A DNA stretch of 35,335 bases from JBGOUV01 sp041477815 (GTDB lineage Bacteria; Acidobacteriota; Terriglobia; Bryobacterales; JACQDG01): NCBI GenBank assembly GCA_041477815.1, contig JBGOUV010000014.1, forward strand, positions 1 through 35,335, given 5' to 3'. The notes under the pieces were generated by a model, which made no database searches, had not been told where the DNA came from, and saw only the letters and a list, made by a program, of their open reading frames with translations. Position numbers and translations under genes: made by a program. Positions 8,901 through 16,026 of the stretch are shown here, piece after piece. The first letter of the stretch is position 1; each line of letters opens with the position of its first letter.

Positions 8901-9897
8901 GCGGCTGGGACCCCGGCCCGCGCGCGGCTTTCTGGTGCAGGCCACCGGTCCGGTCCCGCCGCGGCTGGCCGCGCCCAGCGCCATGTCTGGCTACTACCTT
9001 CGTATCCCGGCTCTGGCCTCCTACGACGATCCGGCCGTGGACGGCGGGGAGGCCGCGCAATTGTTTTACACGGACGGGACGGCCGCTCAGTATCAGTTGG
9101 TCGTAGGCGAGGGGGCGACGGCCACGGTGCGGGGCCCGGCTGCGGCCGGCCCGCTCGGCCGGGGCGCTTACCGGATCAACCCCGATCCGGCGGCCTTCGC
9201 GGTGATCCCGCAGACCGTCACCGCGACGGCCGACGGACTGCGCAACGCCGCCGGCTTCGGGCCCCGGCTTTCCCCCGGGTCGCTGGCGTCCCTGTTTGGC
9301 GCCGGCCTGGTGGAGGGTCTGGCTATCCCGATCCGCGGGACCTCCGGGGCTTTGGGCGGACTCTCGATTACGGTGGGCGGCCGGCCGGCCCCGCTCCTGT
9401 TTGCCCTGCCCTTCCAGGCCAACCTGCAGTTGCCGTATGAGCTGCCGCCGGGTTCCCAGACGGTGGAGGTGACCTCGGCGTACGGCGCCGCGCGCTTCGA
9501 CGTGACGCTCGACGAGGCGGCGCCGGGAATCTTCGTGCTGGCGTCCGGGGGAGCGGCGGTATTGAACCAGGACGGAACTCTGAATGGTGTTCTGAATCCC
9601 GCGGGCCGGGGGACGGTGCTGCAGGTGTTCGTCACCGGTTTGGGGGGGGTGGCCCCCTCGGTCTCGAGCGGAGCTCCCGCGCCGAACTCGCCCCTGTCGA
9701 GGGCGGCGGCGGAGGTGAGCGCCACCCTGGACGGGCGTCCGGCTCCAGTGTTGTTCGCCGGCCTGGCTCCCGGCTTTGTCGGTTTGGGACAGGTCAACGT
9801 CCTGGCGCCGGTGTCGCTCGCTCCTAACGCCGCCGCGCAGTTGGTGATTCGGGCCGCCGGCCAGGACAGCAACGCGGTGGCGGTGGCAGTCCAGTAG
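5980..9897 (+). CDS. Large secreted protein: LGFP-like repeats, Ig-like domains, C39-like (pseudo)peptidase domain, TIGR03437 C-terminus
   Basis: The protein has 1305 residues. An N-terminal signal peptide (basic MAARILR, a hydrophobic stretch, probable cut near residue 25) indicates export. LGFP-like units follow: GGWIGFPSGDEF with NFEGGFIEF (about 237-265), GLLGFPVADA (about 457) and GALGLPASDP with NFEGGVIEY (about 565-590). A BIG2-like Ig domain lies at about 283-364 and another Ig-like stretch at about 700-790. Residues about 815-945 look like a C39-type papain-fold domain with His923 (GAHYVVAVG) and Asp940 (IHDPSPDW), but Ser820 stands where Cys is expected (QKGSLLTAL). Residues about 1080-1305 match the Solibacter C-terminal domain: LRNAAGF, SPGSLASLFG, APGIF, LNQDGTLN, LNPAGRG, GQVNVLAP. 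No clear ribosome site precedes the ATG. Its role is unknown; surface binding of carbohydrate or peptide is a guess. Confidence 0.85.
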   Translation: MAARILRTTLVVFLAAEVGLLVVWGQQPSAGGVGDGSPNSSILGMFVQAFYRGTFSNHVVVPPTTKVHRDGPGYVQNFDDVNPATGFSYLLAKPDGLDTAFQMCCEILALHTSIGSFTGNVGYPVSDYNPGLQSHIDGTTSLLQNFAGGHALLLHQGGTFRGQAFFIRDPYVSKWRVTPALALPVSQEHAASSRFNTTGTQQDFQGGVVLQITSGALQNQVFVVSGTLFTKYAETGGTGGWIGFPSGDEFTLSGRQRQNFEGGFIEFNPATGTVEARAPVNAVRIDAAAVALQLGNVITRTVQAFDNQGNAVTDRPAIWTTSNRSVVQIEGTGASVTLRAVGPGFANIVAYVDGVSSQTLRITVTSSCCQVGEGAPNLAVRQALQDALSRNNITPRLPADGPVRRMGAGYGQEFSVLTPATLGRALALKADEAGLGYVVAGERLTRYGELGGPAGLLGFPVADANAAGRQTFENQYVLASSPPVLVASPVTPKWAALGFETGAAGVPRGEAAATGPTIFGAAGVAQTFAGGVIYGHTAGPRASQAFLVSGPILARYGHLNGPAGALGLPASDPAASGATTRQNFEGGVIEYTTDDAEARERLAARTPAVTAFPAVVPQGSRVRLSLSGFTPGRRLVVTVGAAPEFEVTPANGAYGWEQQIRPTTASGVYRVVVRDSEGNESAEASYRVRPAEEVRYLLSKIRGDNQSALPGSEASLPLVVRLTDDAANPLSGVQVRFGSVAGGIVSPAEALTDAGGYAQTRLRMPPATGLVLATAESLNRLVTFAARAEDGRLTTFPSLRQGIDDIRLGGGAASIHQKGSLLTALSALFRYYQDRGELPAPNGLAEPAALNQFLLSGGFLPFTLNGRAELVVNLPRALGFVGDAADFETAPSDLNSIRDAVNERRPVLIGLMLRSGDQDRGAHYVVAVGAGPDGDLLIHDPSPDWNRTSLAEYLTGFNALGRSWSGRILHALRLRLGPRPARGFLVQATGPVPPRLAAPSAMSGYYLRIPALASYDDPAVDGGEAAQLFYTDGTAAQYQLVVGEGATATVRGPAAAGPLGRGAYRINPDPAAFAVIPQTVTATADGLRNAAGFGPRLSPGSLASLFGAGLVEGLAIPIRGTSGALGGLSITVGGRPAPLLFALPFQANLQLPYELPPGSQTVEVTSAYGAARFDVTLDEAAPGIFVLASGGAAVLNQDGTLNGVLNPAGRGTVLQVFVTGLGGVAPSVSSGAPAPNSPLSRAAAEVSATLDGRPAPVLFAGLAPGFVGLGQVNVLAPVSLAPNAAAQLVIRAAGQDSNAVAVAVQ

Positions 9898-9924
9898 CAC
9901 CGAGCCTCTCCCCTGTAAATGTGG

Positions 9925-9961
9925 GCGGCCCCCTGGGGCCGCGCCGGGCCCCCCGACCCGG
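9925..9961. terminator. Double hairpin, probable bidirectional terminator
   Basis: GCGGCCCC (9925-9932) and GGGGCCGC (9935-9942) form a perfect 8-bp inverted repeat with a 2-base gap. A second stem follows, CCGGG (9944-9948) with CCCGG (9957-9961). It lies between the convergent ends of the secreted-protein gene and the long minus-strand flagellar operon. The rest of the 145-base gap shows nothing else. Confidence 0.5.
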
Positions 9962-10042
9962 CCTGCCGAATTCCGGATAGGTGCACCGAACCAGCCACGT
10001 TTTCATCCTTTATTGTGGCCCTGCAAGAGCCATGTAGAACTC

Positions 10043-10375
10043 TTACGGCCGCGATTCGGCGCCGGAGCCGGCGGCGGTTAGTTGACGGACCTTCATACGG
10101 AGTTCGTATTCACCGCGATTGCCCTGGTGCGGCAACAATGCGACCGCGGCCGTCGCGGCGGCCCTCTTGGTCTGCTGCTCCAAATGCAGCAGGCGGATGT
10201 GGAATCCGGCGGTGGCGGCTTCGAAGCGTTTTCTTACCAGGCCGACCTCGGTTTCGAGGACCCTCAGCCGTTGGCGCGAGGCGTACAACCGGCGTAGCAG
10301 TATCCAGATGAGGGCGGCCAAGGCGGTCTCCACCGCGAGGTGGACCAAGTGCAAGAGTGGGGCATCCAGGCGCAT
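10043..10375 (-). CDS. Single-pass membrane protein with coiled coil, last gene of the flagellar operon, unknown
   Basis: The protein has 110 residues. The N-terminus has a hydrophobic helix (LLHLVHLAVETALAALIWILL, about residues 6-26). A basic, heptad-like helix follows (RRLYASRQRLRVLETEVGLVRKRFEAA and onward to about 75), then a polar tail. The start ATG at 10375 is preceded by AGAGGA at 6-base spacing, overlapping the end of fliN, and the gap to the fliN stop is 8 bases; translation is probably coupled. An open frame continues upstream, but only as a shadow of fliN. I do not recognise a family. DUF2802-like or other flagellar-locus membrane/coiled-coil proteins occupy similar places in other bacteria. 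A role near the basal body or polar placement is inference from context. Confidence 0.65.
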   Translation of the reverse strand: MRLDAPLLHLVHLAVETALAALIWILLRRLYASRQRLRVLETEVGLVRKRFEAATAGFHIRLLHLEQQTKRAAATAAVALLPHQGNRGEYELRMKVRQLTAAGSGAESRP

Positions 10376-10383
10376 GTGTTCCT

Positions 10384-11187
10384 CTAGAAAATCGAGCGGA
10401 TCCGTTCCTGCCGGCTGACGATCTGGGTGACCCGGATTCCGTAGTTGCCGTCCACTACCACCACCTCTCCTCGTGCGATAACGAAGTTGTTGATCAGGAC
10501 TTCCACCGGCTCGTTGGCCAGGCGGTTCAGCTCCACGATCGAGCCGGAGGAGAGTTTGAGGACGTCCCGGAGGGGAAGCTGGGTGCGGCCGAAGGTGACA
10601 ATCACGGGCAGTTCGACCTCCAGAAGCAGGTCGAGGTTGGAGGTGGGGACGGCCAAGGTGGCCGGCGGCAGCACCGACATCGGAGACGCCAGATTGTCGG
10701 CGCCCAGGATATCCAGGAGTTGCGGGCTGGGCAGGAAGGCCAGAGAGTAGCTCGCCTCCTGCCAGAGCAGGTCGATCTGGACGGCCTGGTCCAGGGTGGC
10801 CGGCGGCGGAGCGGTGCGGGCCGGCAAGAACTGCTGCCGCTGACCCATCCGGTCGGAGAGGGTTTCGGCCGCGGCCGCCCCGGCTTGGTTGATCCACTCG
10901 AGGAACTTCTGTTCACACTCGGAATCCCCCAGCTCCGGATCGCGGGAGATAAGCCGTCCCAGCGCCTGCACGGTAGGGCGCGGGGCTCCGGCGTGGGCCG
11001 CCCCCGCCAGCAAGCCCAGATCCAGTTGGCACCAGAGCGGCTCCGGCCACGCCGGCCAGGCGTCCGCTTCGGGAATCTGGATTTGAAACCGCGCGGCGGC
11101 CGTCGCCTCCGCCCCGGCCATCGACTCCAGGGCCCGCCGCAAGCCTTCCTGCCACGCCGTCGCCAGCCATTGCGTCGCGGTGGTCAT
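10384..11187 (-). CDS. fliN: Flagellar motor switch protein FliN, long form with extra N-terminal region
   Basis: This 267-residue protein ends in a SpoA/FliN domain (about 185-267): LDLLLEVELPVIVTFGR, then PLRDVLKLSSGSIVELNR, then VLINNFVIARGEVVVVDGNYGIRVTQI. FliN forms the base of the C-ring and binds FliH/FliI for export. The first 180 residues are Ala/Leu/Pro-rich and not recognised. A degenerate CheC/CheX-like domain, as in FliY, is possible but not shown. The start overlaps the fliM stop by ATGA. A second, short FliN is encoded at 19125-19370, so this copy may be specialised. Confidence 0.88.
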   Translation of the reverse strand: MTTATQWLATAWQEGLRRALESMAGAEATAAARFQIQIPEADAWPAWPEPLWCQLDLGLLAGAAHAGAPRPTVQALGRLISRDPELGDSECEQKFLEWINQAGAAAAETLSDRMGQRQQFLPARTAPPPATLDQAVQIDLLWQEASYSLAFLPSPQLLDILGADNLASPMSVLPPATLAVPTSNLDLLLEVELPVIVTFGRTQLPLRDVLKLSSGSIVELNRLANEPVEVLINNFVIARGEVVVVDGNYGIRVTQIVSRQERIRSIF

Positions 11188-12158
11188 GGACCCTCCGCCC
11201 CATGGAGCAAGACGGCGCGATTCCGCCCCGCCACCACCACTTCGCCGGCGAACTTCACCTTGCCGTTCACGTTCACGCTGATCGGACGCGTCAGCGGGAT
11301 GTCGAAGGTCACGACATCGCCCGTCTCCAGGTGCAAGAGGTCTTCCACCCGGATGGCGCCTCCCTCCAGCCGCGCATCCAAGGCCATGGGCAGAGTATTG
11401 ATGATCCGGAACATCCGTTCCTCATCCGCGTCGGTGGCGGTCTTACGCCGGATGGACCACTGCTGCTCGAATTTCTGCCCCAGCATCTTCACCATGATGG
11501 AAGGGATGCCGAAGTTCATCATGCCCCGGTTGTCGCCGGTGGTGATCTCGAACCCGATGGCCACAATGGCCTCGTTCGGCGATAGAATCTGGATGAGCTG
11601 CGGCTGGGTCTCCGTGCTCTCGATCGAGAAATTGATGTCCGCCACCGGCCGCCAGGTCTCGGTCAGATCGTGCAGGACGATACGCAACACGCCTTCGATG
11701 ATGCTCTGCTCGATCTCGGTGATTTCGCGAAACTCCTTCATGGTGGACTTGCCGCTGCCGCCCAGCAGGATGTCCAGAATCGGGAACACCAGCGACGGAT
11801 TAATCTCCAGCACGGCGTTGCCATCCAGCGGCTTCATGCCGATGGTGGAGATGCAGGTAGGCGTCGGCAGGTCCTGGAGGAACTCGGCAAAGGAGAGCTG
11901 CTCGACCGACACCAGGTGCACCACCACGTAACTCCGCAGGTAGGCCCCGAGCGAGCTGGCCAGATTGCGGGCGAAGAAGTCATGCAACAGGTGAATCGAC
12001 CGCAACTGTTCCTTGGGGATCCGGTCCGGCCGGCGGAAGTCGTAGGTGAAAGACTTCTTGGCGCCGGCCTTGGCTTCCTCGGTCCCCACGGTCCCGGACC
12101 CGCGGAACAGGCGATCGATTTCTTCCTGGGAGAGTGGAGCAGTCGGAGGCATAGGCAT
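11184..12158 (-). CDS. fliM: Flagellar motor switch protein FliM
   Basis: This 324-residue protein has the usual FliM architecture. The N-terminal CheY-binding peptide LSQEEIDRLF (9-18) is followed by a linker, the middle CheC-like domain (about 50-240; GSGKSTMKEFREITEIE is recognisable), and a C-terminal SpoA domain with GDVVTFDIPLTRPISVNVNGKVKFAGEVVV that pairs with FliN. FliM sets the direction of rotation when phospho-CheY binds. Two in-frame ATGs (12158 and 12152) are possible; the first is used. It lies 9 bases after fliA and overlaps fliN by ATGA. FliL, often the neighbour of fliM, is absent. Confidence 0.95.
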   Translation of the reverse strand: MPMPPTAPLSQEEIDRLFRGSGTVGTEEAKAGAKKSFTYDFRRPDRIPKEQLRSIHLLHDFFARNLASSLGAYLRSYVVVHLVSVEQLSFAEFLQDLPTPTCISTIGMKPLDGNAVLEINPSLVFPILDILLGGSGKSTMKEFREITEIEQSIIEGVLRIVLHDLTETWRPVADINFSIESTETQPQLIQILSPNEAIVAIGFEITTGDNRGMMNFGIPSIMVKMLGQKFEQQWSIRRKTATDADEERMFRIINTLPMALDARLEGGAIRVEDLLHLETGDVVTFDIPLTRPISVNVNGKVKFAGEVVVAGRNRAVLLHGAEGP

Positions 12159-12167
12159 GGCTCTCGA

Positions 12168-12914
12168 TCAGGTGGGCCAGCGCGACCGCAGGAACGTGCG
12201 CAGCCGCAGGATGGCTTGCGACTTCAATTGCGAGATCCGCGTTTCGTGCAGGTTCAACATCTCGGCGATTTGCCGCAGGGTCAGTTCCTCGTAAAAGTAG
12301 AGCGTCAGGATGGTGCGCTCGGTCTTGGGGATGCGGTCCAGGGCGCTGGTGATGAGCTTCTCCAGCTCGGACCGCTCGAACAGGTTGGAGGGCCACTGGT
12401 CTTCGTCGTCGGAGAGGAAGCGCAGCGCGTCCACCGGCTCGTGGTCGTTGCCGGCGTGCTCCAGGCGGGCCAGGTTCACCGCCCGCACCTCCACCAGCCA
12501 CTCGTGATATTCGACGAGTGTAATACCTAATTCGGCGGCGATTTCTTCCTCGTTGGCCGTGCGGTTGTGCTTCTTCTCGGCCATCATGATGGCCGCCTCG
12601 ATCAGCTTGGCCTTGCGGCGCTTGTTGCGCGGCGCCCAGTCCAGACCCCGCAGGCTGTCCAGGATGGCCCCCCGGATCTTGTATTCGGCATAGGTCTTGA
12701 TCTTCACGTTCAGCTTGGGGTTGAAGTTGTCGATGGCCTGGATCAGGCCGACGATGCCGGCGCTGATGAGGTCCTCCAGACTCACGCTTTGCGGAACCTT
12801 CTCGTGGATGCGCGAGGCGATCAGCTTCACCTGGGGCAGGTGCTCCAGGATGAGGTGCTCGCGTTCCTCGGCGGTGATGCCGGGTTCGCGCAAAAGAGCA
12901 GCGGAGGATGGCAT
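12168..12914 (-). CDS. fliA: RNA polymerase sigma-28 factor for flagellar genes
   Basis: This 248-residue sigma factor is of the FliA/WhiG group. Region 2 lies at about 25-100 (HLPQVKLIASRIHEKVP, SLEDLISAGIVGLIQAIDNF, KTYAEYKIRGAILDSLR). Region 3 is about 105-165 (RKAKLIEAAIMMAEKKHNRTANEEEIAAELG). Region 4 is about 180-248 (IPKTERTILTLYFYEELTLRQIAEMLNLHETRISQLKSQAILRLR). It directs polymerase to late flagellar promoters and is held by the anti-sigma factor FlgM, encoded at 27060-27359. Its ATG shares one base with the flhF stop (TAATG). Confidence 0.96.
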   Translation of the reverse strand: MPSSAALLREPGITAEEREHLILEHLPQVKLIASRIHEKVPQSVSLEDLISAGIVGLIQAIDNFNPKLNVKIKTYAEYKIRGAILDSLRGLDWAPRNKRRKAKLIEAAIMMAEKKHNRTANEEEIAAELGITLVEYHEWLVEVRAVNLARLEHAGNDHEPVDALRFLSDDEDQWPSNLFERSELEKLITSALDRIPKTERTILTLYFYEELTLRQIAEMLNLHETRISQLKSQAILRLRTFLRSRWPT

Positions 12915-13975
12915 TACCGTCCCACCGCCATCTTCCGGCGATTCAGAATCAAGTCCGCCAGTTCCTCCCGGGTGGCCGGACGCAGATCCTCCGGAATCCG
13001 CTGTCCGGCGGACAGGAACGAAATAGGCAGGCGCGTGCGCACCGCTTCATTGAGCAGCGGCCCCAGGGAAAGGGTCTCGTCCAGTTTGGTGAACAGGAGC
13101 TTGCGGGGCCCGAAGTCCAGGTAGCGGTCGACCATACGCCCGAGGTCGCGCGGCTTGGTGGAGGCGCTCAATACCAGGTGGACGTCGATGTCCTGGCGAG
13201 AGCGCAGGAAAGGGGCCAGCTCGCCGCCGTGCTGGTCGAGTTCCTGAAAGCCGTGGCCGGGCGTGTCGATCAGGACCAGGTCGGGGCCGCCGCGCCGGAA
13301 TCCGGCCAGGATCTGTTCGAGTTGGCGGGTCTCCTGGACGGCGCTGACCTCCACGCCGAGAATCGAGGCGAAGGTCTGCAGCTGGCCGGCGGCCGCCACC
13401 CGGTAGTTGTCGGTGGTAACCAGGCAGGTAGAGAGGCCACGGCCGAGGCCGTACTGCACGGCCATTTTAGCCAGGGTGCTGGTCTTGCCCGCGCCCGGGG
13501 GTCCGACCAGGGCCACGACGCGGCCGAGGTCGCCCGCCACCTCCAATAAGGCGCCGATCTGAGCGGTCATCTCCCGCTCCAGCTCGGGCGGCGCGGCCCC
13601 GCGCTCCACCAGCGGGACCAGGCCGGCCACCAGTTCGGCGGCAATCTCGGGCTCCACCTCGGCGCCGATCAAATCCTGGTACCACTCCGCCAGTGGCGGA
13701 GGCGGGCCGGCGGCCCCCGCCGGAGGCCGGTACCCCTGGGTGAGGGTCTGGAGCAGGCGGCGGATCTCGTCCAGGCCCCGCGACAACTCGTCGATGCCGG
13801 TAGAGGCCGGTGCCTCCCGGCCCGTCAGCGCAAACCGCACTTCGTAAGCCCCCAGATGCCGTTCCTCCGGCGGCAGCTTGCGCGAATCCATCAGCATGGC
13901 CTCCTCGCCCAGCTCTGCCCGGGCCTGCCGGATGGCCGCTTCTACACTACCCGAGTGATAGGTCTGGGTCTTCAT
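12914..13975 (-). CDS. flhF: Flagellar SRP-like GTPase FlhF
   Basis: This 353-residue SRP-type GTPase sets flagellar number and place. The N-terminal basic/B domain starts MKTQTYHSGSVEAAI. A helical N domain spans about 95-150. The G domain shows the P-loop GPPGAGKTS (158-166), TTDNYRVAAAGQL (187-199) and TKLDE (296-300). The switch II motif, normally DTAGR, reads DTPGHG (237-242), an unusual change. The gene overlaps flhA by ATGA and fliA by one base. The usual partner gene flhG (a MinD-like ATPase), normally between flhF and fliA, is missing here. Confidence 0.94.
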   Translation of the reverse strand: MKTQTYHSGSVEAAIRQARAELGEEAMLMDSRKLPPEERHLGAYEVRFALTGREAPASTGIDELSRGLDEIRRLLQTLTQGYRPPAGAAGPPPPLAEWYQDLIGAEVEPEIAAELVAGLVPLVERGAAPPELEREMTAQIGALLEVAGDLGRVVALVGPPGAGKTSTLAKMAVQYGLGRGLSTCLVTTDNYRVAAAGQLQTFASILGVEVSAVQETRQLEQILAGFRRGGPDLVLIDTPGHGFQELDQHGGELAPFLRSRQDIDVHLVLSASTKPRDLGRMVDRYLDFGPRKLLFTKLDETLSLGPLLNEAVRTRLPISFLSAGQRIPEDLRPATREELADLILNRRKMAVGR

Positions 13976-16017
13976 TGAATCAACCCCAACGATACGACCC
14001 GCACGTTGGCGGGTATCTCCGCATGCGACAGGAACACCGCCTGCGGCAAGGTACTCTCACAGATCTGGCGCAGCGCGAAGCGCACCTCCGCCGAGGTGAT
14101 CACCACCCCCGGCGACTGCAGCGCGCCCAAGCACTTCTTGAACTTCTCCAGGATCGCCCGCAGGCCGGCCGGCGCGAGATTCAGCCGCGTCGACGTTTCG
14201 GTGTGCTCGATGGCCGCGCGGACCCCGTCCTCCAGGGAAGGATCGACGAAGAACGCCGCCATCTCGCCCTGCTCGTTCAGATACGGTTTGGCCACCACCC
14301 GCGACAGCGATTGCCGCACGTACTCCACCAGCAGGATGGGGTTCTTAGTCATACCGGCCGCCTCCCCCAAAGCCTCCAGTATGCTCACCGCATCCCGGAT
14401 CGATACCTTCTCCCGCAGCAGACCTTGCAGCACGCGGTGCACTACCGACAGCGGGATCAGCTTGGGCACCAGGTCCTCCACCAGCCGCGGCTGCTCTTCG
14501 CCCACCCGGTCGAGGAGCTTCTTGACGTCCTGGCGGCTGAGCAGCTCGTGGGCGAAGCTGCGGATCAACTCGGTGAGGTGGGTGGCCAAAATATTGGGCG
14601 GATCGACCACCGTATAGCCCATTCCCCGGGCCCTTTCCACCTCGGCTTCCTCGATCCAGACCGCCGGAATGCCGAAGGCCGGCTCGTGGGTGTCGACGCC
14701 CGCCAGCGGGCCCTTCGCCGTACCCGGGTTGATGGCCAGGTGGCAGTTGGCGCGGACTTCGTAGCGGGCGATCTCGGCGCCTTTGAGCTGCACGAGGTAC
14801 TCGCGGGAGCGCAGGGTCAGGTTGTCGGTCACGCGCACCGGCGGCATCACGAAACCCAGCTCGGTGGCGAGCTGGCGGCGGACGGCGGCGATGCGCTTGA
14901 GCAAGGTGCCGCCCTGGCTGGCGTCCACCAGCTTCACCAGGCCGAGGCCCACTTCGATCGAGAGAGGCTCGACCCGTAGCAGCGCTTCCAGGCTCTGCTG
15001 CTCGGTGGCCGACGGCGACTTGGCCGCAGCCGGCGCGGGCAGGGCCGCCTTCTTCCGCAGGTTCCAGCCAATGCCTCCCACCGTCACCCCCAGGAGCAGG
15101 AACGGCAGCGTCGGCAAACCCGGCACCAGGGCCAGCGCCGTCAGGACCCCGGCGCCGATCAGCAGCGGCTCGGCCTGAGAGAACAGTTGCTTGCTGAAGT
15201 CCACCCCCAGCCGCGTGTCCGCCGCCGCCCGGGTGGTGATGAGGCCGCCCGAGACCGAGATCAGCAGCGCCGGCACCACCGTCACCAGCCCGTCGCCCAC
15301 GGTCAGGACCGTGTAGGTCTGGATGGCCCGATCGAGGGCCATGCCGTGCTGGAACACCCCAATCATAAAACCGGCCATGATGTTGACCACCGTGATGATG
15401 ATGCTGGCAATAGCGTCCCGCTGGGTGAACCGCACGGCGCCGTCCATGGCTCCGTAGAACTCCGCCTCGCGGGAAACCTCCGCCCGGCGCGCGCGCGCCT
15501 CCGTCTCGTCGATCAGGCCCGCGTTCAGGTCCGAGTCGATCGACATCTGCTTGCCCGGCATGGCGTCCAGGGTGAACCGCGCCGTCACCTCGGAAATGCG
15601 CACCGCCCCGTGATTGATTACCACGTACTGAATGGCTATCAGCAGGGTGAAGATCACCACCCCGATGATGTAGTTGCCCCCCACCACAAACTGCCCGAAC
15701 GACTCGATCACGCGCCCCGCCGCCGAGGTCCCCGTATTGCCGTGCAGCAGAATCAGCCTCGTGGACGAGACGTTCAGGGCCAGCCGGAACAGCGTCAGCA
15801 GCAGCAACAAAGAAGGATAGACGCTGAACTGCACCGGCCGCGTGATATACATGGTCACGATCAGGGTGATGACCGAGAGCGTGATATTGGCCGAGATCAG
15901 CACGTCCAGCAAGGCGGGCGGGACGGGCAGGATCATGATCAACACTACCCCCACCACGGCCAGGGGTACGGCCATGTTGAGGTTGCGTGTCGATGCCGAA
16001 CTGATCGCCGCTTCCAT
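13972..16017 (-). CDS. flhA: Flagellar export gate protein FlhA
   Basis: This 681-residue protein is of normal length. The N-terminal half has about eight membrane helices; the cytoplasmic linker carries the FHIPEP-family signature with RISEVTARFTLDAMPGKQ and DSDLNAG (about 140-166). The C-terminal half (from about 330) is the cytosolic ring that docks FliI and chaperone-cargo pairs. FlhA couples proton flow to flagellar protein export. An upstream in-frame stop 9-11 bases before the ATG at 16017 fixes this start. The nearest ribosome site, GAGAGGGA, lies inside the end of flhB at a rather long 12-base spacing. Confidence 0.96.
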   Translation of the reverse strand: MEAAISSASTRNLNMAVPLAVVGVVLIMILPVPPALLDVLISANITLSVITLIVTMYITRPVQFSVYPSLLLLLTLFRLALNVSSTRLILLHGNTGTSAAGRVIESFGQFVVGGNYIIGVVIFTLLIAIQYVVINHGAVRISEVTARFTLDAMPGKQMSIDSDLNAGLIDETEARARRAEVSREAEFYGAMDGAVRFTQRDAIASIIITVVNIMAGFMIGVFQHGMALDRAIQTYTVLTVGDGLVTVVPALLISVSGGLITTRAAADTRLGVDFSKQLFSQAEPLLIGAGVLTALALVPGLPTLPFLLLGVTVGGIGWNLRKKAALPAPAAAKSPSATEQQSLEALLRVEPLSIEVGLGLVKLVDASQGGTLLKRIAAVRRQLATELGFVMPPVRVTDNLTLRSREYLVQLKGAEIARYEVRANCHLAINPGTAKGPLAGVDTHEPAFGIPAVWIEEAEVERARGMGYTVVDPPNILATHLTELIRSFAHELLSRQDVKKLLDRVGEEQPRLVEDLVPKLIPLSVVHRVLQGLLREKVSIRDAVSILEALGEAAGMTKNPILLVEYVRQSLSRVVAKPYLNEQGEMAAFFVDPSLEDGVRAAIEHTETSTRLNLAPAGLRAILEKFKKCLGALQSPGVVITSAEVRFALRQICESTLPQAVFLSHAEIPANVRVVSLGLIQ

Positions 16018-16026
16018 GGAGTGCTT

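Noticed and set aside
7468..9900. Minus-strand open frame of 810 codons inside the secreted-protein gene
   Set aside because: The composition (Arg/Gly/Gln/His-rich) is that of reverse-frame translation. The plus-strand protein has recognisable domains throughout.
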